A stretch of DNA of 64,000 nt. Origin: Actinoplanes campanulatus. GTDB taxonomy: Bacteria; Actinomycetota; Actinomycetes; Mycobacteriales; Micromonosporaceae. Below the pieces are notes generated by a model. It searched no databases, was not told the origin of the DNA, and worked only from the letters and a program-made list of their open reading frames with translations. The position numbers and the translations under genes were made by a program. The DNA lies in NCBI RefSeq assembly GCF_014647795.1, contig NZ_BMPW01000004.1:62001-126000 (forward strand), written 5' to 3'. This document shows positions 54,244 to 61,700 of this stretch, piece after piece. The stretch's first letter is position 1. Each line of letters starts with the position of its first letter.

Positions 54244-56121
54244 GTGACGATCGAGAAAGCCGTCGTGTCCGGCGAATGGACCGGGCGCGGCGGGACTCCG
54301 GCTGCCCCGAGCGCCGGCCGGCTGCGGCCGCTGGGCCTGCACGAGGTCACCCTGCGTCCCGGGTTCTGGCAGCGGCGGCAGCACACCAGCCGGACCGCCT
54401 CCTTCGACCACATCGAGCACTGGCTGCAACGGGCCGGCTGGCTCGGCAACTTCGGCGCGACCGTGGAGGGCCGCCGCGGGCGCGAGTTCTCCGACTCCGA
54501 GGTCTACAAGTACCTGGAGGCGCTGGCCTGGGCCGGCGATCCGGCGTACGAGGACCGGTTCCACGCCATCGTGGCCCGGGTCGCCGCGGTCCAGCAGCCG
54601 GACGGCTACCTCAACACCAACTTCGGGCGGCCCGGCCAGGCCGCCCGCTACAGCGACCTGGAGTGGGGCCACGAGCTCTACTGCTACGGCCACCTCATCC
54701 AGGCGGGGGTCGCCCGGGCCCGCACCCACGGTCACGACGACCTCGTGACCGTGGCGGTGCGCGCCGCCGACCACGTCTGCGACACGTTCGGCCCGGACGG
54801 CATCCAGTCGGTCTGCGGGCACGCCGAGATCGAGCCCGCCCTGGTCGAGCTGTACCGGGTCACCGGCAACCGCCGCTACCTGGACCAGGCCCGGCTGTTC
54901 GTCGAGCGCCGCGGGCGGCAGGTGCTCGACGACATCGAGTTCGGCCGCGTCTACTTCCAGGACGACATGCCGATCCGCGAGGCCCGGGTGCTGCGCGGGC
55001 ACGCGGTCCGGGCCGTCTACCTGGCGTCCGGCGCGGTCGACGTGGCCGTCGAGACCGGTGACACCGAGCTGCTGGAGGCGGTCGCCCGGCAGTGGCGGGC
55101 CACGGTCGCCCGCCGTACCTATCTGACCGGTGGCATCGGATCCCGCCACCAGGACGAGGCGTTCGGCGACGACTTCGTGCTGCCGCCGGACCGTGCCTAC
55201 CAGGAGACCTGCGCCGGGGTCGGCTCGATCATGCTGGCCTGGCGGCTGCTGCTGGCCGAGGGCAACCCCCGCTACGCCGACCTGATCGAACGGGTCCTGT
55301 TCAACATCATCGCCACGTCACCGTCCGACGACGGCACCCGCTTCTTCTACACCAACACATTGCACCAGCGGGTCCCCGGCATCGAACCGGCCGCCGACAC
55401 CCTGGTCCCGCGGGCCGCGTCCAGCCTGCGCGCGCCCTGGTACGCGGTGTCCTGCTGCATGACCAACCTGGCCCGCACGTTCAGCAGCCTGGCCGCCTAC
55501 CTGGCCACCACCGACGACGACGGCGGCGTGCAGCTCCACCAGTACACACCCGCGTCGATCCGGGTGGGCGACATCGGTCTGGACATCGACACCGAGTACC
55601 CGGCCGACGGGCGGGTCACCATCCGGGTGGTGTCCGCGCCCGACACGGCGTGGACGCTCACCCTGCGGATCCCGCACTGGGCCACCGAGGCGACCCTCGA
55701 CGGCGTGCCGGTGGCGCCGGGCCTCGCCGCGGTGCGGCGCCGTTTCACGGCGGGCGACACGCTGCTGCTCGATCTGGCGGTCCGGCCGCGGCTCACCTTC
55801 CCCGACGGCAGGATCGACGCGGTACGCGGAGACGTGGCCGTCGAACGCGGTCCGGTCGTCTACTGCCTGGAGTCGGTCGACCTGCCGCCCGGGGTCGCGG
55901 TCGACACCGTCCGCCTGGATCCGGCCGCCGAGCCGGTGGACCGCGACGGGACGGTGATCGTCACCGGTCGCGCTCAGCCGGTCCACGATCCGAGCTGGCC
56001 GTACGGTCCACCGCCGCCACCAGCCGATGGGGCTCCCGTCGAGATCGCGCTGTACCCGTACCACCGCTGGGCGCGACGTGGGCCGTCCACCATGCGTGTC
56101 TGGCTACCCACCACCACCTGA
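54244..56121 (+). CDS. GH127 beta-L-arabinofuranosidase (cytosolic)
   Basis: At 625 residues this is an (alpha/alpha)6-barrel enzyme plus beta domains (GH127, former DUF1680). It shows PDGYLNTNF, EWGHELYCYGHLIQAGVA, the acid/base candidate E321 (AYQETCAGVGS) and the nucleophile-type Cys pair C404-C405 (YAVSCCMTNLARTF) that, with Glu, coordinates zinc in HypBA1. It releases L-arabinofuranose from beta-1,2-linked arabino-oligosaccharides. No signal peptide is present, so it works in the cytosol on imported sugars, in line with the ABC genes just before it (seven-base gap). Conservation of both Cys and the Glu predicts activity. Confidence 0.9.
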   Translation: MTIEKAVVSGEWTGRGGTPAAPSAGRLRPLGLHEVTLRPGFWQRRQHTSRTASFDHIEHWLQRAGWLGNFGATVEGRRGREFSDSEVYKYLEALAWAGDPAYEDRFHAIVARVAAVQQPDGYLNTNFGRPGQAARYSDLEWGHELYCYGHLIQAGVARARTHGHDDLVTVAVRAADHVCDTFGPDGIQSVCGHAEIEPALVELYRVTGNRRYLDQARLFVERRGRQVLDDIEFGRVYFQDDMPIREARVLRGHAVRAVYLASGAVDVAVETGDTELLEAVARQWRATVARRTYLTGGIGSRHQDEAFGDDFVLPPDRAYQETCAGVGSIMLAWRLLLAEGNPRYADLIERVLFNIIATSPSDDGTRFFYTNTLHQRVPGIEPAADTLVPRAASSLRAPWYAVSCCMTNLARTFSSLAAYLATTDDDGGVQLHQYTPASIRVGDIGLDIDTEYPADGRVTIRVVSAPDTAWTLTLRIPHWATEATLDGVPVAPGLAAVRRRFTAGDTLLLDLAVRPRLTFPDGRIDAVRGDVAVERGPVVYCLESVDLPPGVAVDTVRLDPAAEPVDRDGTVIVTGRAQPVHDPSWPYGPPPPPADGAPVEIALYPYHRWARRGPSTMRVWLPTTT

Positions 56122-56136
56122 CCACCCGGCCGGCCG

Positions 56137-56220
56137 CGATCCGGCCCGTCGGCCGGCCTTCCGGCCACGATCCGGTCCATCGGCCCGCCTTCCGGCCACG
56201 ATCCGGTCCATCGGCCGGCA
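56137..56220. repeat. 31-base tandem repeat between the two GH127 genes
   Basis: Units begin at 56137, 56168 and 56199 (third one partial), each starting cgatccgg and containing ccttccggcca. They are followed by 41 bases and the next start codon. The units could fold as GC-rich stems and act as a transcription attenuator. Confidence 0.75.
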
Positions 56221-56261
56221 TGGAGTGCCGTCCTGATCCCCGACAGGAAGTGAGCGCCACC

Positions 56262-58763
56262 GTGATCTCCCGTCGACACCTCCTCCAGATCGGCGCGGCC
56301 GCCGCCACCCTGGGGGTCCCCGCCCCCGCTGCGGCGGTCCCCAGGAAGAAGGTCAACGGCCTGCCCGTGCCCAGGTCCTGGAAGGCCGTCCCCTTCGACC
56401 TGGACCGGGTCACCCTGGCCCCGAGCATCTTCACCGAGAAGCGCGACCGCATCCTCGCCTACGCCCGCGCCTACCCGGCCGACCGGATCCTGGCCAATTT
56501 CCGGGCGGCCGCCGGACTGGACACCCTCGGCGCGCAACCGCCCGGCGGCTGGGACGACGCCACCGGCAACCTGCGCGGCCACTACAGCGGCCACTTCCTG
56601 TCCCTGCTCGCGCAGGCGTGGGCGGGCACCGGCGAGGCGGTCTTCAAGGACAAACTCGACTACCTGATCACCGGCCTGAAGCAGTGCCAGGACGCGTGGG
56701 CCGCGCAGGTCGGGCAGCCCGGCACCCCGCCGCCCCCGGCCACCTGGACCAGCGAGGGCCTGGAGCTGTCCGGCGACGGGCAGTACGTGGGCCTGCCGGA
56801 CGCCACGATCGACGGCCTCACCCAGGCGACCGTCGTCATCCGTTTGAAGATCGACGAGCTGCGGACCTGGTCGCGGGCCTTCGACTTCGGGGTCGGCCCG
56901 GCCGTGAACATGTTCCTGACCGTCCACGACGGCACCGGTCCCCGGTTCGCCATCACCACCAGCGGGAGCGGCGGCGAGCAGCGGATCCCGGTCTCCGCCC
57001 CGCTGCCGGTGGGCGAGTGGGTCGACCTGGCCGTCACCCTCGACGGCCAGGTGGGTGTTCTCTACATCAACGGCGTCGCGGCCGGCACCAATCCGGCCAT
57101 GACCCTGACCCCGGCGGACCTGGGCGCGCCCAAGAACAACTGGATCGGCCGCTCCCAGTACGGCGACGCCGGCCTGAAAGCCGTGATCGGCGAGTTCCAC
57201 CTGTTCGACCGGGCGCTGACCGCCGGCGAGATCGCGGGCAGCACCGGCAATCTGGCCTGGTACCGCTTCGACGAGAGCAGCGGAACCACGGTCGCCGACT
57301 CGTCCGGCCGGAACTGGGACGCGGCCGTCGTCACCGGCGCCGGCGGACCGCCCGGACCGAGCCACGCCGGGTTCCTGGCCGCCTACCCGGAGACCCAGTT
57401 CATCCAGCTGGAGCAGTACGTCACCTACCCCGCGATCTGGGCGCCCTACTACACCTGCCACAAGATCATGCGCGGGCTGCTGGACGCGCACACCCTCACC
57501 GGCAACGCCACCGCCCTCGACGTGGTCCGCGGCCTGGGGGAGTGGGTGCACTCCCGGCTGTCGAAGCTGCCCCGCGAGCAGCTCGACCGGATGTGGTCGC
57601 TCTACATCGCCGGCGAGTACGGCGGCATGAACGAGGTGCTGGCCGACCTGGCCGCGCTCACCGGCGACCGCACCTTCCTCACCACCGCCCGGTACTTCGA
57701 CAACACCAGGCTGCTCGCCGACTGCGTGGCGGGAACCGACACCCTCGACGGGAAACACGCCAACCAGCACATCCCGCAGTTCCTCGGTTACCTGCGGCTG
57801 TTCGAGCAGGGCGAGGGCACCGACTACCGGACCGCGGCCGCCAACTTCTTCGACATGGTCGCCGGCCACCGCACCTATGTGCACGGCGGCACCGGCCAGG
57901 GCGAGGTGTTCCGCGGCCGGGACGTGATCGCCGGCAGCATCGTGGGCGCCACCAACGCGGAGAGCTGCGCCGCCTACAACATGCTCAAGGTGGCCCGGAA
58001 CCTGTTCGCGCACACCCCGGACGCCCGGTTCCTCGACTACTACGAGAAGACGCTGGTCAACCAGATCCTCGCCTCGAAACGGGACGCCGACAGCACCACC
58101 GACCCGCTGGTCACCTACATGGTCCCGGTCGGGCCGGGCGTGCGGCGCGGCTACGGCAACATCGGCACCTGCTGCGGCGGCACCGGCCTGGAGAACCACA
58201 CCAAATATCAGGACACCGTCTACTTCCGGTCGGCGCGCGACGACGCGCTCTACGTCAACCTCTACATCCCGTCGACGCTGCGCTGGGCCGAGCGCCGGGT
58301 CACGGTCACCCAGTCCGGCGACTATCCGCGCACGCCGGCCACCACCCTCACGATCAGCGGCAACGCGCGCTTCGACCTTTCGCTGCGGGTGCCGTCGTGG
58401 GCCGGGTCCGGCTTCGCCGTCACGATCAACGGCAAGAAGCAGAGGGTACGGGTGGGAAGCGACGGCTACGCCGGTTTCGAGCGCTCCTGGCGTACCGGAG
58501 ACCGGGTCGAGGTGAGCTTCTCCTACCGGCTGCGCGTCGAGCCCACCCTCGACGACCCGGGCCTGCACGCCCTGCTCTACGGCCCGATCGCCCTGGTGGC
58601 CAAGTCGGTGGGCACCGCCTATCTGGAACTGCCCGCCGACCTCGCCGCAGCCGTCCAGCCCGGCGACCGGCCGATGACGTTCACCACCGGGGACGTCACG
58701 TTCGAGCCGTTCTACCTCGGCGACACGGCCGCCTATCACGCGTACGTCCGCGCCCGCTCCTGA
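56262..58763 (+). CDS. Exported GH127-like glycosidase with inserted LamG-type domain
   Basis: At 833 residues the protein starts with a twin-arginine signal (SRRHLLQIGAAAATLG). GH127 segments follow at both ends: RILAYARAYPADRILANFRAAAGLD and GGWDDATGNLRGHYSGHFLS early, then YAIWAPYYTCHKIMRGLLDAHTLTG-like sequence, E567 in ATNAESCAAYNMLK and C637-C638 in GTCCGGTGLENHTKY. Between them, at about residues 165-365, sits a concanavalin/LamG-like domain (GLELSGDGQYVGLPD to FHLFDRALTAGEIA), unusual for this family. It acts outside the cell, releasing arabinose-type units near the surface, while the first GH127 acts inside. The GTG start follows a weak AGGAAGTGAG. Confidence 0.88.
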   Translation: MISRRHLLQIGAAAATLGVPAPAAAVPRKKVNGLPVPRSWKAVPFDLDRVTLAPSIFTEKRDRILAYARAYPADRILANFRAAAGLDTLGAQPPGGWDDATGNLRGHYSGHFLSLLAQAWAGTGEAVFKDKLDYLITGLKQCQDAWAAQVGQPGTPPPPATWTSEGLELSGDGQYVGLPDATIDGLTQATVVIRLKIDELRTWSRAFDFGVGPAVNMFLTVHDGTGPRFAITTSGSGGEQRIPVSAPLPVGEWVDLAVTLDGQVGVLYINGVAAGTNPAMTLTPADLGAPKNNWIGRSQYGDAGLKAVIGEFHLFDRALTAGEIAGSTGNLAWYRFDESSGTTVADSSGRNWDAAVVTGAGGPPGPSHAGFLAAYPETQFIQLEQYVTYPAIWAPYYTCHKIMRGLLDAHTLTGNATALDVVRGLGEWVHSRLSKLPREQLDRMWSLYIAGEYGGMNEVLADLAALTGDRTFLTTARYFDNTRLLADCVAGTDTLDGKHANQHIPQFLGYLRLFEQGEGTDYRTAAANFFDMVAGHRTYVHGGTGQGEVFRGRDVIAGSIVGATNAESCAAYNMLKVARNLFAHTPDARFLDYYEKTLVNQILASKRDADSTTDPLVTYMVPVGPGVRRGYGNIGTCCGGTGLENHTKYQDTVYFRSARDDALYVNLYIPSTLRWAERRVTVTQSGDYPRTPATTLTISGNARFDLSLRVPSWAGSGFAVTINGKKQRVRVGSDGYAGFERSWRTGDRVEVSFSYRLRVEPTLDDPGLHALLYGPIALVAKSVGTAYLELPADLAAAVQPGDRPMTFTTGDVTFEPFYLGDTAAYHAYVRARS

Positions 58764-58789
58764 AGAGACTCGCTCCTGAGAGAAGAGCC

Positions 58790-61700
58790 ATGCCGAAACC
58801 CCGCCACATAGCCGGGGCGACCGCCGCCCTGCTCATCGTGACCGTCCTGTCCCCGGTCGCCGCCCAGGCCGCCCCGAACAGCGCCACCCCGTACCCGGTC
58901 TTCAAAGGTGACGCGAATCCGGTGCCCGACGACCGCACCGGCTACCACACCCGCAACCAGCTCCAGGCGATCTTCGACGCCGACGTGGCCGCCGGCGCCG
59001 GCAGCGGCACCGACAACGACTTCTGGATCGACCGGATGCTGGCGCGCACCGGGAACCAGCCGGGCGGCTCCAACGGCGACGCCAACCAGTACCTGTTCAG
59101 CCGGGGCCGTGCCCTGTTCATGAAGACCCACCAGCCGGGCACGCTCGGGTTCGGCGGCGAGGTCGCCTACATCGAGTCGATCGCCGGTGGCCAGGGCGCC
59201 TACACCATCACCGCGTCGGCCGGCGGGGCCGAGGTGGCCCTCACCGAGGACGCCACCCAGCGGAAGCAGACGCCCAGCTACTGGCGGGGCGTGTTCACCA
59301 ACAGCGCGGCCGGATTGCGGGTGGTGCAGACCAAATACATCACCGACGCCAACGTCGCGGTCACCGACCTCGAGGTGAGCAGCGGCAACGGCACGGCCAA
59401 GGACGTCACCCTGGTCGCCACGTCACCGTTCGCCCGTACCGTCGAAGGGTCTGATCCTGAACTGACCGGCGCGGTGCGCGCCTTCAACAAGCTCACCGAC
59501 CTGTTCCCGCGATTCTCCGGCGACGGGTTCACGCCGGCCGATGGCAGTTTGCGGCGGACAGTGAGCGTTCCGGCCAGCGGGTCGGTGCGGGCGAAGGTGC
59601 AGCTCGGGTTCGTCGCCCGGGAGGTCCCGGCATCGGCGGACGAGTACACCCGGTTCCGGGGGCTGAGCCCGGCGGACGCGTTCCGGGAGCACGTCACCGC
59701 CTACAACCGGTGGTGGGCGCAGAACGTGCCCTACCTGGACACGCCCGAGGACAACATCGACAAGACGCTGTTCTACCGCTGGTGGCTGATGCGGTACAAC
59801 TTCCTCGACGCCGACCTGCCGGGCAACGACTACCAGTTCCCGACGTCGATGGAGGGCGTGCTCGGCTACAACAACGCGATCGTGCTGACCGTCGGCATGT
59901 TCGTCGACGACCTCAAGTACTTCCGCGATCCGGTCTACTCCTACGGGCCGTGGATCTCCGCCGGCGAGGTGGCCAGGAGCGGCAAGTACGTCGACAACCC
60001 GGGCGACCCGGCGAACTGGTCCAACAGCTACACCCAGTACATCTCCGAGGCGGCGTGGCGGTCGTACCAGCTGCACGGCGGTCCACCGGCGGTCGCCCGG
60101 AATCTCGCCAGGTACGCCGAGTACGACGTGGAGGGCCTGCTCGACGCCTACGACTTCGACGGCAACGGCCTGATCGAGTACAACTGGGGCGCGATGACCG
60201 GCAACGACGCCGACGCGGTGTCGTTCGACTGGCGTTCGGGCTACCTGGACCGCACCGAGAACGCGTACCTGTACTCGAACGCGAAGGCCGCGGCCGCCGC
60301 CTACCGGACCGCTGGCGACACCGCGAAGACGGCCGAGATGGACGCCCTCGCCGAGCGGATCAGGGCCGCCGTCCTGGAACACCTGTGGGAGCCGGCCCGG
60401 GACACGCCCGACGAGATGGGCCACTACGGCAACCTGCTCAAACACCGGCATGTCGCGTCCGGTGACCTGGTGCCGTGGAAGGAGATCAACAACTACTACC
60501 CGTACGCGGTCGGGCTGATGCCGAACACCGCCGAGTACCGCGAGGGGCTGCGGCTGTTCGCCGACGCCGCCCAGTACCCGATCTTCCCGTTCACCACGGC
60601 GAACCAGGCCGACAAGGCGGCCGCCGCCGCGCAGGGCGACCCGGGCAGCAACAACTTCTCGGTGATCAACTCGACGGTGACGTTCCGGATGCTGTCGTCG
60701 GTGCTGCGCAACTACCCGACCGGCTACATCGACGCCGAGTGGTACAAGAAGCTGCTCTACTGGAACGCCTGGGCGCACTACCAGGGCAACGGCGACAACC
60801 GGTACCCGGACCAGAACGAGTTCTGGGCCGACGGGTCGGTCGCGAACCAGAGCATCGGCTACCGGTCCTGGATCCACCACACCATCCTGGGCGCCACCAA
60901 CTTCACCGTCATCGAGGACGCCATGGGGCTGCGGCCCCGCGACGACGCGAAGATCGAACTGGACCCCATCGACATCGGCTGGGACCACTTCACCGCCAAC
61001 AACGTCCGCTACCGCGACCGGGACCTGAGCGTGGTCTGGGACGCGCCCGGCGGGACCGACCACTACGACTCGGCGCCGGACGGCTACTCGGTCTACCTCG
61101 ACGGGCAACTCGCATTCACCGCCTCCGGCCTCGGGAAGATCGTCTACGACCCGGCCACCGGGCAGGTGTCCGCGGCGCCCGGCATCACCGTGGCCAATTC
61201 GGCCACGCTCGCCGTCAAAGCGCCGCGGGAGGTGGCCTTCGCGAGCGACGCCCGGATCAGCGACGTACTCGCCAAGGCCGGCGTCAACCCGGCCACGAAC
61301 GTCGCCGCGGGACGGCCGGTCACCGCCACCTTCTCGGCATCCGGCCGCGGACCCGGGGGCGCGGTCGACGGCACCACGATCAACGAACCTTTCTGGGGTA
61401 CGGCGGGATCGTCCACCGGCAGCGACGCGATCACCGTCGACCTGCAAGGGCCGCGCCCGATCGACGACGTGCGGGTGCACTTCTACAAGTCGTCGACGAC
61501 CGCCACCGTCCAGGGGTACGAGCCGCCCGCACAGTTCCTCGTCGAGTACGACGACGGATCCGGGTGGAGGACCGTTCCCGGCCAGTCGCGCTTCCCGGCG
61601 TACCCCCGGGGGAATTTGAATCAGATCCGCTTCCCGGCGGTCACCGCTCAGAAACTGCGGATCACCGTGCAGCACGCTCCCGGGGCGAAGACCGGCATCA

